DNA of 64,000 bases, from positions 47,711,090 to 47,775,089 of the forward strand of contig CM070908.1 of NCBI GenBank assembly GCA_036417435.1. The letters are read 5' to 3'. Shown one piece after another: positions 11,391-23,934 of this stretch. Positions within the stretch are counted from its first letter, which is position 1. Every line of letters starts with the position of its first letter. The position numbers and the translations under genes are program-made. This stretch comes from Inia geoffrensis (lineage: Eukaryota; Chordata; Mammalia; Artiodactyla; Iniidae). The notes beneath the pieces were generated by a model. The model did not search any database. It was not told where the DNA came from and worked only from the letters and a program-made list of their open reading frames with translations.

Positions 11391-11844
11391 AGGCCATCTC
11401 ATTCCCAAATGAACTATCTCCAGGCAGAAATTAATTTTTGTACTTGTCTGTTTTCTTTTCTACTAGAATCCATGTCAGAAAGCATGGACTTGAAGCTACC
11501 AACATTAAAGCTTCTTTCACTATGTGAGCTGAAAGCAGGCATCCACTAGGCTCTTGACACCAAGCCTAAAATTCCCATGTCCCATGGGCCACTCCCACCA
11601 GCCAGCCCTGACTTTTTGGATATTTGACTTTCATTTGGATAAAGAAACATTTAAATAGCTATAATGCCTACTTCCCAGAGGGAGTGTTATACATCTGTCC
11701 AAAAGATGGGAAATTTCAGTTGCTGAATGATCAGGAAATTTCACTTTTAATCCCAAGTATAAAAGTAAGTTCTATAGACATGACCAACTATACTAGCATG
11801 TAATAATGGAATGCTATAATTTTTAAATGGCCATCTATGTACAA
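11391..11844. other. No gene or repeat recognised
   Basis: Ordinary sequence between an L1M fragment and a split MIR. Nothing supportable. Confidence 0.4.
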
Positions 11845-11895
11845 GAAAACTAACTGCCAAAAGGGTGAAATGGTTGGTACAAGGTCACACCATTT

Positions 11896-12556
11896 AAGAT
11901 ACAGTTGGGATACTCCTGGGCATATATCTGGAAAAAAAACATAATTCAAAAAGATACATGCACCCCAGTGTTCCTTGCAGCACTATTTACAATAGCCAAG
12001 AAGACATGGAAGCAACCTAAATGTCCATCAACAGAGGAATTGATAAAGAAGACGTATATACAATGGAATATTACTCAGCCATAAAAAAGAATGAAATAAT
12101 GCCATTTGTAGTAACACGGATGGACCTAGAGATTATCATACTAAGTGAAGAAAGTCAGACAAAGAAAGACAAATATCATATGATATCACTCATATGTGAA
12201 ATCTAATTTTAAAATTATATAAATTAACTTATTTACAAAACGGAAACAGATTCACAGATTTCGAAAACAAACTTATGGTTACCAAAGGGGAAACATTGTG
12301 GGGGAGAGATAAATCAGGAGCTTGGGATTCACATACACACACTACTATATATAAGAGAGATAACCAAAAAGGACCTACTGTATAGCATACATATATACTC
12401 AATATTCTGGGATAACCTATATGAGAAAAGAATCTGAAAAAGAATGGATATATGTATATGTATAACTGAATCACTTTGCTGTACACTTGAAACTAACACA
12501 ACATTGTAAATCAACTATACTCCAATAAAATTTTTTAAAAAGATACAGTTGGGATA
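11896..12556. repeat. Perfect 17-bp target-site duplication of truncated L1
   Basis: aagatacagttgggata occurs at 11896-11912 and again at 12540-12556. The junction tt/aaga resembles the L1 endonuclease target TT/AAAA. Confidence 0.92.
11913..12539 (+). mobile_element. 5'-truncated L1 (3' end)
   Basis: Contains the last part of ORF2 ([14 protein letters not shown] around 12050-12095), the artiodactyl-type L1 3'UTR, the ctgaatcactttgctgtaca block and a tail after aataaaat. About 0.63 kb survived a typical 5' truncation during reverse transcription. Confidence 0.92.
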
Positions 12557-12804
12557 AAAAAACTTTTCTAATGGGATAAACTACCTCTTCTTCCCAGATC
12601 TCAGCCTGCTAGCTCAATCTCATGTTCTTTTCACAGTATCATGCTGCCATTCTATATTGGTGTTCCTTAGGAATGACTGTTCCCAGACAGAAATGACAGA
12701 TATTGTATTCACTGCACCATGAGAAAATTCTCATGGCCCTCATTTTGCAGTATCATTCAGATATCACTTGCAAATCAACCTTATTATACCCATCCTCATA
12801 CTGA

Positions 12805-13010
12805 CTTGGTGTATCACAGACACAAGATTACCTGGTTACCATCTAGGATCTGCCAATTATCAGTCATGTGACCTTGAGTAAGTTAATATTCCTGTGCCTC
12901 AGTTTCCTCACCTATAACATAGTGATAATTTTAGTGCTTGCTTCCTAGGGTTGTTGCTAGAAGGAAATGGATTAATACATGTATGTAGTAGAGAACTTGA
13001 CACATTACCA
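12805..13010 (+). mobile_element. MIR SINE
   Basis: Sense MIR: a degraded tRNA-like head, then gtgaccttgagtaagttaat, tgcctcagtttcctcaccta, gggttgttgctagaaggaaa and ggattaatacatgtat. Confidence 0.85.
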
Positions 13011-14080
13011 TCACAATATCATCATGACTATAAAATACTTTAGCCAATGTAGATTCACTGAATGTCCCTCTTGCTCACTGCCTCTCTCCCCAGTTCCAAT
13101 CTGCTCTGCAGGGGTAACTCACATTAGACACATAGCAAAGACCCTGAACATCCCAGAGATATCTAAGGATAAATTTATGAGAGCTTTCTGGCTTCCACTA
13201 GAGTTAAGAGGATTAAGAGAAGGCAGAACTTTGGGCATTCTGAAGAGGCTTTCTGAATGGAGTGGAACTGGGGAGGGGCAGGAATTGTTGGGCCGAAGCT
13301 AAATGGTTTCCCTTATTGTGGAGAAAGTGACTGACTGTGAAACAGCCCTGCTTATTTTGCAAGTTTAGATCAGAAGAAGCAAATGGTCTAGGTGCTGCCC
13401 TGGCCAGTCTTGACCAGTGTGGTTGGATACCACAGTCTTTACACGTTCCGACCATGGCCTGTAAAGTTTACACCTTTACCTGCATGATTAGGGACAGTTA
13501 GATCTGACTCCATGTGTCTTCCATTTCAGAGATTTTGTCCTCTGAAACCTACCCTCAAGTATCTTCCATCCTTGTTTCTCACTTCGTGTTGTATTATTTG
13601 TCATTCTCCCTGACCATAGGCTAGTTTCCTCCTCATGGCTGGAGACGTCACTACTGACAGCTCACAGCTTCTCAACTTGTGCTTCTCATCACCATTGGAG
13701 AAGGAAGACCTCTTTTTTCTTAGCTCAAATTCTAGGCAAAATGGGTCTGCACTGGGTCAGGTGCTAAGGTGAGGGAGGTTGGGATCCTGTAAAAACATGA
13801 CAGCCCTTGCTGGAAGCACATGCTGGGAACGGTGGGAGAGCATTTCCCCGGAGAGGGGGTTGGAGTGGGTGGGGCTGCTGCTCTCACAGTGATGGTGGGG
13901 GTAACCACCTACACCATGACCCTTTCTTAATTTCCTTCTGCTTTCTGCCTCGCGTCCCCTCACTTTCATTACTCAGCAGCATGCTGTGGGTGTGACTTTT
14001 GCTCTTGTGTGCCATTGGTGCCATCTGCTCCTGCCTTGTCTCCTTTGATGTCATGATACAGATGGCAAGAAAACAATGGG
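13011..14080. other. No gene or repeat recognised
   Basis: Moderately GC-rich toward 13750-13970. Overlapping chance ORFs on both strands, none with recognisable domains or splice context. Confidence 0.4.
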
Positions 14081-15988
14081 AAGTGGCACTTAGTTCAATA
14101 TGGTAGCTCTGGCTACATCCAGCCTGCCCTTGAATCAGTGCTGCTTATAAGTAATTCCAGCTCATATGAAAGTCTAATAACACAATCATTATTACATTAT
14201 GGCTTAGCCTCTGAAACCTCATTATAAATTATTGAAACTAGATGCACCCTTTCCAAAATATGCATTTTTTACAATAGAGGAGCTAATATCTAGGATTGCT
14301 TTAAAGGTAATCTGATCGATTTTTTAAAAATGATGACAACTTGCCATTAACAAGCTACCAAAGTTCAGGAGTACTGTTGCTATTATACACAATGGAAAAT
14401 ATCTTCCAAATATGCTTGTTAATTTGACCATGTAGGTGTCAGAGCTAATCAGTCAACAGCTACAGCTAATGCAGGAAAGAAGAAAAATTAATATTCATTA
14501 GACTCTTGTTTACACTTCTGTTGTCAAGGTTAATCAGTTTGCTTTAAGCACAACATTTCACTCTTATTAAAGTCATTAGTACCCTTCAGTACACGGAGAA
14601 CACTGGGGTTCACAAGTGTTTGATTTATACATCACACACATTGCACAGAGACCCATGCTTAAGCCATATTTTGCTGGAATTTAGACATAAACCTTTATTG
14701 AGACCAACCAATTACTCTTCTTCACAGTAGAATGATAGGTAAAAAATGTAACCCAAATTTAGGTGTTTAGTCATATTCTCAATTGCAGAAACTAACAAGT
14801 ATTCAGCCTTTCGGCTTTAACACAAACATTACGTAGACTCATACCAAAACAGTCCCTACTGGGCACTGGCAATGCAAAAAGGAATTTTGGCATTTTGTTT
14901 ACCTTTGTGTCAAAATTATCATTATAAACAACTGAACTGTGATCAAAAATTTTTTATCGAAGAATAGTTAATGTATCTAGCTAGTCCATGACTGTAATCT
15001 TATCAGAGGATTCGCTTTTCCTATTACAAATAGGAAATGACTATTTTAGTAACTTTTCACCCCCCTCCAAGTGTGGCGCTGGCAATTTGATGGAAATCCC
15101 AGCCTGACATTATTCTAGTTTACTCCTCAACAACAGTTTACACAGGGAAGTGAGCCTGGGAACGGCTCTCTCTCCATCACTCTTCATCTCACGAAGAAAG
15201 CTGATAGACATCATGTAACATGGATCTCAGCTTTCACCTGAGTTTCCCTGGTGTTTAGTTCCAGAAACAGGAATTATGATGGGTTACTCAGCAAAGACTC
15301 ATCCTGACACCCAGTTACTACAACATCTGAAGCCTGCTCCAGACACACCAGTACGAGTCTCAGACTCCACAGAAACAGTCTGTTTCTTCGAGCTGCAATG
15401 GAGCTGTGTTGTTTTTCCTTCTTTTCATCCTGTGACCCAATGACCAGGATGCTCTGGATAAATGCCCCTTGGCTATAACAAATAGAACAAACAATATTCC
15501 TTCTGTATGCAAGTTACATGTTTTTGTGACAGTGAATATGGAGGGGCCTCAGAGGACAAAGATTTTTTCAATAACTGCCATAAGAGGACAGAATATTAAT
15601 TATTCTCAAACTAAAAAGTTATTTTTAGCAAATTTCTTCTAAAACTTAATTAACACATAGCCAATACTTTCATACAGTAGGAGATTTCATTTGTATTTTG
15701 GTGGAGCTATTTGTAATTGATTCTGCTAGTTTTTTTACTGAAAGCTCTTAAAAATAATTGGACATTCCATTGGAGTACTCTTGACATTTACTGTAGATAG
15801 ATGACATATAGAACTTTCAGCAAAAAAGGATCTCCACAATACCATAAAAATATAGAATATAGTATTTGGGAATTGCATTAATTATTTATGAGTGAGAAAG
15901 GACTAAATCTACTGCCATATTGGAAATGGCCATCTATCTGGCCTGGAGTCTTAGTTTGGCTCCTCAAGATTTTTACCATGTAAAATTG
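14081..15988. other. Repeat-free block of about 1.9 kb
   Basis: I see no transposable-element sequence and no ORF above 60 codons. Old repeats are dense on both sides, so this unusually clean block is a candidate for conserved non-coding sequence, though conservation cannot be tested here. Confidence 0.4.
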
Positions 15989-16181
15989 CACTGTCCAATA
16001 CAATAGCCACTAGCCACTTGGAGACATTAAAGTTTAAATTAATTTAAACTAAATAAAATGAAAAATTCAGTTCCTCAGCCACATTTCAGTATTCAGTAAT
16101 CATGTGAGCTGGTGATCGCCCTATTGAATGGTGCGAGAAGAGAATATTCCTGGTCATCTCAAAAACTTTTATTGGACAGTG
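15989..16181. mobile_element. Palindromic non-autonomous DNA transposon (hAT-like)
   Basis: Perfect 12-bp terminal inverted repeats: cactgtccaata at 15989-16000 and tattggacagtg at 16170-16181. Internal text includes atagccactagccacttgg and attaatttaaact, as in a known small mammalian DNA-transposon MITE. No transposase frame. Flanking 8-mers do not match well, so the target duplication has decayed. Superfamily inferred. Confidence 0.8.
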
Positions 16182-16979
16182 TTAATATAATATTTATGCA
16201 GTCCTCGTCAAGCACAAAAATGATCTATTCTTCAATCACTTTCCAGAAGATTTTCATTTCAAGGTTAACCTAATAAAGATGTATTTTGACCTCTTGTCTC
16301 CAAAGATCATTCCCATACAATAAAAGGAACAAGACACAAAAAACCAAATTCCACTGCCAATGAGACTGGAAGATGTTTAATTCAAATAAAATGTACATAC
16401 AGAAAATGATGGACAAATCATAAATGATGTAGAAGGTAGAAGGAAGGTCCTATCTAAGCAACTGAGTGTGTCTGTGTGAAGAGTGGCCACAGAAGCAAGC
16501 AGATGTGTCTACAGAACCTGCAAAAGGCTCAGAAATGGGAGGTCAGTTCTAGAGATGGGGACTTCTACTTCTCACTTCTGTCCTGCACTGTCAGAGTGCT
16601 TCTTTTACTCTAGTAAGAAACTACATGTTTTATCCTCTAGATTAACCACAGTCTCAGGACTAGGGATACCAGGTAACAAGGACAGACAGTAGAAGGGGTG
16701 GCACACTGAAAACAATGTCACCAAGTGAATACTGACACCCTGACTGCTGAGAAACCTTCTGGCTTCTTTCCCCATCCAGTTCCAGAGCACCCATCAGCTG
16801 GGTTTTTTATCTTCCTCTGTCATCACCTCACCTTCTAAACAGGAGATTGGAAACTCCTTCTGTGGAGAAAACAAACAACTCCAGAGGGAAGACATACTAG
16901 TATTGATAAGAGGGGTCCCTTTAATAAGCCAGACAGCCTCTCTATTGCCTGCAATGCAGCCACCAGTCCACACCCCCTC
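16182..16979. other. No gene or repeat recognised
   Basis: Only chance ORFs. No splice or coding signal seen. Confidence 0.4.
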
Positions 16980-17019
16980 CCCTTGCACAAACAGATGTCA
17001 GGCAATTTTTTAGTGCCTC

Positions 17020-17860
17020 ACTCTTCAACATAAAAGAACAGTCAATGATAACCATGTATTTGAGGATTATCTCCAACAAGAAATAGAGAGGCTGAAATAA
17101 GCAAAGTGGAAAAGCAGAAACAGGAAAAAAAAAAAAGGGAAAATGCAAGAAGAGGAAAACCTTGGAGAAAACATTAGAGAGATAAGGGAATATTACACAA
17201 ATAAAACAAGAACAGCATACCACTAAAGGAAATGGAAAAGCAATTTAAAATATGTGAGTAAATATATAAACTCTGTGGAAACTTTGGAAGACAAAGGTGA
17301 GGAACTCTCCCAAAACTGAACAAGGAAAAAGAGATGATGATAGAAGAAGAGAAAATTAAAGTTCCAATATTCTAAGTTCCAGGGGAAAAAGAAGAATAGA
17401 GAAAATGATGCAGAAGAAACACAAGAATATTTTCCCCAAACTGAATAATATGAGTGCCAGCACAATGCAGGAAAAAGAACCTACAGTCTGGCACAGGACT
17501 GCGAAATGTCCAAACATTAGGGACAAAACAGATCTTAAGAAAGATGGGTCATATCAAAAAGAATGAGAATTAAAATGACAATGATTTGGGCAACAGTGAT
17601 TTTGTCTAGTTCTTAGCCAGAATCAAGAGAAAAAGTCTGTATACATTATGTTAAAATACTGATGTAAATGTCAGAGGAGACAACAAAAAAAGCTGAAAAT
17701 GATTTACTCTGGGCCCCGTTGTGAGGAACTGTGAAAGAGGAATCAAGAGACTGGTGGATTTTTGTTCTGCTGAACAAAAAATTCTTTGATAACTAAAATT
17801 ATTTGTAGGTACTATGGGATAAAAATAAATTTAAAACAAAACAAAACCCTATCCAAGAAA
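17020..17860 (+). mobile_element. Old L1/HAL1-like fragment (ORF1 region)
   Basis: A-rich sense text with the order of an ancient L1M or HAL1 ORF1 region: aagaatattttccccaaact, gagtgccagcacaatgcagg, the caaacattagggacaaaac block and agaaagatgggtcatatcaa. No open frame survives. Assignment is by recall of consensus phrases. Confidence 0.5.
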
Positions 17861-18539
17861 ATAATCGCAAATTATTTAACATCCAATTCTTATCAAAATC
17901 CTAGTTTAAAGAATAAACAAGCAAACAAACAAACAAATAAACTTTTGGATTCAAATCTGGCAAATATCAGATTATAAGCTGTATGAAGTGAATGAAGTAG
18001 TAAATAAGTATTTGGGCCCCTTTTTATGTGAGGATTTGAAGACATCAAATACGTAGACATCATGGATACAACACAACAGTACCTTGTTAAAAACAACTTC
18101 TAACTACACTTCTAATCTTACCCTCAGAATTCACAGTAAGGATTCCTGAAATCATTAATAAGCACAGAAAATAACCTAATTGACTGACAAAGAATACTTT
18201 TTCATGTTCAGTTTGTCAAAAATACTAGTTATCCTAACATCTTGACCACAACATTTATTGTGTCAATCATTATATGAAAATCCTAAGAGCACTCTTTTTC
18301 AGGATGACTTTTCTGGAAACTGAGATTTGCTAAGAAGGACTACAAAATCCCAAATACATTATCATGAAACCCTGAAATTCCTGTTTCCCACCAGGTCATC
18401 CATTGGAGCATTGGTGATGCCTCTAGACTTTAACAGCACAGAAGACGTTAGGTTATTAATGAGGGCACATTTAAAAAGGAAGTCTGTGAATGTGATTTGA
18501 TGTGTATTTTACAAACTCCTACATATCAGTGTAGTACAA
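17861..18539. other. No gene or repeat recognised
   Basis: Contains a short CAAA/AAAC-type simple repeat at about 17918-17940. Otherwise unassigned. Confidence 0.4.
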
Positions 18540-18870
18540 TGGATATCTGTCAATTGCCTGCTTAAGTATCTCTGGTGGCTCCCTTCAGCCTAGTATGTAA
18601 AACTCCTTAATCTTTTATTCAATAACCTACATCAATTTTCTGTCCTTTCCTCATGCGTCTAAACACTTTCTCAGCTCAAGCCAGATGAATCCGCTTGCTT
18701 CTTCCAAGTCTGGGTTTTCTGTCCAGAAAACATATTGTGCCTTCATGCATATTGTCTGTCTGCCTTGAATGTCCTCACTTCCCCTCTACCAAACCTTATT
18801 TTTGTCCATCTTAAAGCTTTGGCTCAAAGCTCTGCTCCAAGAGGCCCTTCCTGACCGATACTAACTGTGG
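18540..18870 (+). mobile_element. L2 LINE 3' fragment
   Basis: Sense L2 phrases in order: aactccttaatcttttattc, the Leu-rich ctcagctcaagccagat region, tgccttgaatgtcctcactt, ttggctcaaagctctgctcc and aagaggcccttcctgacc. Confidence 0.75.
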
Positions 18871-20259
18871 TTGTTGTTTGTTGTTGTTTGGTTGTTGCTT
18901 ACTTGGTTTTTATGACTCTGGGCCCTCGTAAGAATTACTAGTAACTTTATCAATATTTCAGTTTTCATCATGGACTTACAGCAAATTACTGACCAACTTG
19001 TCACTGTTGACAGTGGGCAAGCTTTCTTCTACTTACTGGGACTTCAGCTCTACATTATCCTATGTCAGATTTCTATGGATTTCAGGCTCACTTTAAAGTA
19101 TGGATCCATTGGTCCATAAATCTGCCTCACACACGCAGTGTGTGTTTCTATAGTGACTGCACTCCTCAAGTGTCTATGCATTTCGGGCTATGAAGGCTGT
19201 TCCCCTGGAGGTTTGGCAACACGCTGGCATTGTGCTGGGTGTAGGTCACATCATGGCTGGTACCCTTTCTGGTGAATTTAGGCAGAGGGGAGGGAGGAGC
19301 CCCAGAGCACAGCCCTCCAGGCATCACCACTGACCCCAATGGGTCTGGGGCTGTAACCCACTTGTCTGCTGGTTTGGAGCAGGAGAAAATGGTGAGTCCA
19401 CACTCTGGTTCTGAGTCCATCCACACTTCACCAATTTTTTGATACCTTGACATTAGGACCAAGCCAGCCATCTGGGCTTCTTTCGTGGCTGCTAATCTCA
19501 AAATGGCTCTCAGGCTTGCAATGACTCTTCCGAGGCTGTGTGGTGAGAAGTAGGAGCAGTGATGACACGCCTCTTCCAAGGCTGAACTGCAGGCCACCCT
19601 CCACCTGGTCCCCATTCGCACGTCCTTTCAGTGCCCTGGTTTCCTCCAGGGGTTTTTGGGGGGTGGAAGAGGAAGGAAGGAGAGACCTATGTCAGTCACA
19701 CATCTTTCAGGAAATGCCCATCACTCTAGACTTTCTTAATCTTTCTGTCCCCTCCAGCTTTTGGAAATCTGGTCAAGCCTGTAGACTTCTCAGAATAACA
19801 CTTCTAAAGGAATAAAATAAAGGCATAAAAAGAAAATATTTATATTAACATACAGTTAACCAAATGTTATTAAAATACAATTTATGGTAGTTATCTATGT
19901 TTATTAGCACACAAATAACAAGATCTAGTATCCAATTTAATAACAACTTTAATTTCTAATGCTGTTGAACTTTGCAATTTCCAGGTAGCTGAAACAACTG
20001 TGATATAATAAGAAATGGGATTTCCATTGATGATAAAATCACAGATACCGTGAATATAGCAATGCATCCATTTTAAAAATTAATTTTTAAAGTTAGCAAT
20101 AGATAAACATGTTAAAAATCTTAACTCTTGTGTGGTAGAATGAAATTCTTCCTCCTTGCCCTGCTCCCCACTCTCTCAGTTTCCCTTTCTAGAAGCACAG
20201 TCATCTGTCTGTGTGTCACCTTCCAGAGAAATTCAATGTAAATATATACCAGGAAGGGG
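18871..20259. other. No gene or repeat recognised
   Basis: Includes a TTG/TTGTT-rich stretch at 18870-18898 and two antiparallel chance ORFs at 19166-19815. Neither has recognisable domains. Confidence 0.4.
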
Positions 20260-20680
20260 GAGAAAGTTATGTATTTTATTTGTTCACTTAAAACATCTTG
20301 AAGATTGTTTCATTGCAACTCACACTCTTTAAGGACAGATAGCCTTCCACTGTGTGAACGTACCATAATTGAGTGAACCTCCACTGACATATTTATACTG
20401 CTTTCAATCTTTTGTTCTTATAAATGTCATATACAGTTTTGAAAACATGTGGATTATATATGTTGCACAGACTACTAAAAATGAAATTTTCAAAGGCAAT
20501 TGTCCTCCAAAGAAGTTGCATCAATTTCCACTCCATTCAAGAATACGTAAGAGTGGTATCTGGCAAATGTACAGGTTTTCCCTGGAACTTGGCACTATTT
20601 GGAAGAAGACTGGGAGTGAATTCACAGTACTGTTACCAATACTTTCCTCACCTTTTATTCTCCTTTAATGCCTCGTGCTA
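20260..20680 (-). mobile_element. Possible ancient L1M fragment (antisense)
   Basis: The phrases cgtaccataattgagtgaac, atactgctttcaatctttt and gttgcatcaatttccactcc resemble old L1M antisense text. Weak. Confidence 0.35.
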
Positions 20681-22037
20681 AAATTTACTAGAACGTGGTC
20701 ATTCTTCCTACTCACTGGCAATTGTTTTCACTTTTGTGGCAATGCCTGATTTTGACTTTATCTTCTTGGCAGAAAGTCCTGGCAGCCTAGATCAAGATGT
20801 TAGAGATTGTTCTAATAAATAATGTCCAGCAAATAGTTCATCTGAGTGCCTATCAGAAGGAAGTGGATGGTGGGTCTTGTGACAAGTCTCTTCAACTATG
20901 GCCCATTGGAAACTGAACACCAACTTCAAAGCATGTAACACTTGTCTTTTCTAAGAGGTTTAACTCATAAAATATGTTAAGATAAATGATGCCAGTAATA
21001 TTCTAACAATGATGGGCTATCATTTTGTTTCCATAGTTACCTGTGTTTCTATTAGCTTAAGGCTTCAGATGAGTAGCTTCAAATTCTGGTTTCTTCTTCA
21101 ACTAGGTCAATAGTAACAATTTTTCCTTCTACTGGGGAGGCAAACTAAGTTGTAAATCTCATTAATGAAGAAGACATTTCTACAATGTCCAAATTCTACA
21201 ATGCTCAATTAGATTAAATTCAGAGCAATAAAACATTTCTGAATATGTTCTCAGAGAAACTCATATCATAGTTTTCCTTATTTGACATCATCTTTACCAG
21301 TTAAGAGAACACACTTCAGATAATAGTAACGCTGTTTACAAATCATAATGTCCTGAATCTCTTCCTGGTTTTAGCTATGACAAGTTCTTTTGGTAACGCT
21401 GAACTCTAGACATGCTTATCTCAGACTTGTTTAGAATTTTAGGCTAAAGGGCTTTTCTAATCATTGCAGTGAGTGAGCCAAAATCTAGAATAGGCTCTTC
21501 ATGGGAGAAGAAGTAGGATAATTAAACAAAAGTCATTAGAGTTGATTAAAGTGATGATAAAGAGTAAATGGATTCACACTTACAGGTTCTGAAATCCAAT
21601 GTAAAGATCCCATGGCTAATCTCAGGGCAATTAGGTACTCATGGAGACCTAGTAAAATTCTTTAAGTTTAGATTTTAAAAAGTAATGTGTTATCAGGGGA
21701 AACAGAAAATCCAGACCTTAGAGACTAATTTTGATTCCTATGAAAATAGTAGAAATCAGGATAACATATAAAACAGAACTCAGTATTGGGAAAAACCTAA
21801 AAGGTGTGGCTAGAAATATATCCTTCTATGCTCTCCTCCTGTGAAAGGAGGAAAGACTGAGTGATCAAAGGAAATTGTAACTGCAACAGATCTTGGCTTT
21901 ACTCCTTCCTTCCTTCTGCTTGGTCACTGGCTCCAACATAGCTCTCAATTCTAACCCTTGTGACATATTCATATGTCATATGTGTTCTGGGCATATCAGC
22001 AGTTAAGGGTCCAAAAATAACTGGTTAGATGGAGTGT
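20681..22037. other. No gene or repeat recognised
   Basis: About 1.35 kb of ordinary AT-rich sequence with no ORF above 60 codons and no repeat I can name. Confidence 0.4.
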
Positions 22038-22040
22038 CAT

Positions 22041-22133
22041 GGTAAATAGTGCATTTTTGACTTACTATATTTTAAACTTATGATGGGTTTATTGGGACAT
22101 AACCCTACTGTAAGTCAAGGGAGATCTGTATAT
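22041..22133 (+). mobile_element. MER2/Tigger-like DNA transposon end
   Basis: The tail tttttgacttactatatttt, cttatgatgggtttattggg and acataaccctactgtaagtc matches the 3' end of a TcMar-Tigger (MER2-like) element whose terminus reads gtaagtc-gagg-catctg. Truncated on the left. Confidence 0.65.
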
Positions 22134-22815
22134 ACAATGGAATATTATTCAGACATAAAAGAGAAGGAAATCTTACCTTTTGTGACAACATGGATAAACC
22201 TTGAGGGCACTATGCTAAGTGAAAAAAGTCGGACAGAGAAAGACAGATACTAAATATTCTCATTTATATGTGGAAACGGAAAAACTTGGATCATGCAGGG
22301 AACTCTACTCAATATTCTGTAATAACCTACATGGGAAAAAATTCTGAAAAAGAGTGGATATATATATATATATATATAACTGAATCACTTTGCTGTACAC
22401 CTGAAAGTAACACAACTTTGTAAATCAACTATACATCGATATAAAATTAAAATGAAATTAAAAAATTCTTTTTAAAAAGCTGAATCATAGAAAAAAAGAG
22501 CAGAATGGTGGTTGCCAGGGGTTGAGTGTGGGGGAAATGGGAGATGCTGGTCAAATGGTGTACACTTCCAGCTATAAGATGAATGAGTTCTGGGCACCTA
22601 ATGTACTGCCTGATGGCTATAGTTCATACTGTATTATATACTTCAAATTTGCTTAGAGCATGATCTTAAATGCTCTCACTTCGAAAAAGAAACAGTAATT
22701 ATGTGAGGTGATGGAGGTGTTAACGGCCCTTATTGCTGTAATCACTTCGTAATATATATGTGTATGAAACCTATACAATGTTATATGTCAACTGTATCTC
22801 AATAAAGCTGGGAAA
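22131..22815 (+). mobile_element. Old L1M 3' end, interrupted
   Basis: The left part (22131 to about 22275) has tacaatggaatattattcag and gggcactatgctaagtgaaa. The right part (about 22468-22815) has gaatggtggttgccaggggt and tcaataaagctggg, the ending of an older L1M 3'UTR. The middle belongs to a younger 3'UTR type. Confidence 0.65.
22276..22465 (+). mobile_element. Younger L1 3'UTR fragment inside older L1M
   Basis: The segment with ctactcaatattctgtaata, an expanded TA run at 22358-22378 and ctgaatcactttgctgtaca belongs to the cetartiodactyl L1 3'UTR seen at 12380-12530. No clear target duplication is visible, so nesting is inferred from subfamily mismatch. Confidence 0.6.
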
Positions 22816-23085
22816 AAAAGAATTCTACATTAGCCCGTGTGTATGTATGAAGGCAAATGATGAAAGGAGATGCTTCTTCCACGACTCCTTTTAATTCGCT
22901 AAAAGTATTTCCATTATATAGATATTGGAAGGTCAGGGGGAAGTTGCAGAAATAATAAACTTTAACATGAGTCAGTATGAGGGTGAGTAGAAGCTTGTGA
23001 AATTCCAGCCCATGTTCATGGGCGTGTTCCAAATGTGATGGCTGGCATCTACACTAGTCACATTATGGAGGGGTTCTGCCTGCTT

Positions 23086-23252
23086 CAAGAATTTCAAAGG
23101 ACAAATAAGGAATTTTTTTTCTTTTCTTGCCTGCGCTGCAGGGCATGTGGGATCTTAGTTCCCCAACCAGGGATTGAACATGTGCCCCCTGCAGTGGAAG
23201 CACAGGGTCTTAACCACTGAACTGCCAGGAAATTCCCAAGAATCTCAAAGGA
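23086..23252. repeat. Target-site duplication around minus-strand SINE
   Basis: caagaatttcaaagga at 23086-23101 and caagaatctcaaagga at 23237-23252, one mismatch. Confidence 0.8.
23102..23236 (-). mobile_element. tRNA-derived cetartiodactyl SINE (antisense, short)
   Basis: Read antisense it ends in the tRNA-like head (reverse complement of gggaatttcctggcagttca). It carries a B-box-like gggattgaacatgtgccc, then gcatgtgggatcttagttcc, and a T-run on the left that is its poly(A) tail. The third SINE form in the window, and older-looking than the CHR short subtype. Confidence 0.8.
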
Positions 23253-23934
23253 GAGATACAGTACTGAGAGAACAAATTATGACAGTATGAGGCTGCATAA
23301 AGCAGGACCTGAAAATTTTGATTCAAGGAACCTGGAGGAGATGATGTTTTTGTTCTGAGTCTCTGTGATTGAGTCAGGGTTCTGCACTCTGCCCTCGGGG
23401 CAGCCTCAGGATATTCATCTTCCTGTGTGTTTCAAGTCATTTGTGAAAGGAGGATATTAACCCTGCCCACTGAATCAGTCAGGGTGAAAGTGGCTTCAGG
23501 TGACTGAAGAGCCAGCTAACCTTGGCTCAGTCCATAAAGGCATGAGCAGTTCTAGGGCTGCCCCAGCAGCTTCCTGATGGGAGGTTTGCAGGTCCTCTGT
23601 GCCTTCCTTGATTTTCCTACCCCTGTTGAAAAGGCAGCAGTGCCTCAGACAGCTCATTCTCACACTTTCAAGTCCAAGTTTCAAGTTGGAAGCAGTGAGA
23701 GCAGGCAGGGGAATGAGGAAGAGAAACACCCCCAAAAATGACCCTCTCCCTTCAAGAAAGAGGAAATGTCTTCCCAGGATCCCCTTGACAGATTTTCCTC
23801 TGTGTCCCCTTGACCAAAACAATTCTCTCGCTGCAAGAGAGGCTATGAGAAAGAGTATTTGGTTTGCTATCCTCTGTGGCAGGAGGGCAGGCAAGACAGA
23901 TGGAGACAGATAGAGCTGGCCACGACCACCTCAG
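23253..23934. other. Unassigned block interrupting MIR-like sequence
   Basis: 23470-23930 includes two antiparallel chance ORFs. Phrases such as gccagaactgtgaat suggest an old interspersed repeat I cannot name. MIR-like text lies on both sides (about 23430-23470 weakly, 23935-24045 better). Confidence 0.35.

Larger units (their letters stand above)
11845..12655 (-). mobile_element. MIR SINE (antisense), split by an L1
   Basis: The left half, 11845-11912, reads like MIR antisense core (tggtacaaggtcacaccatt). The right half, 12557-12655, continues with the part mirroring the MIR 5' end (gttcttttcacagtatcatg). The two halves are separated by the truncated L1 at 11913-12539 plus its second target duplication. 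Confidence 0.6.
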
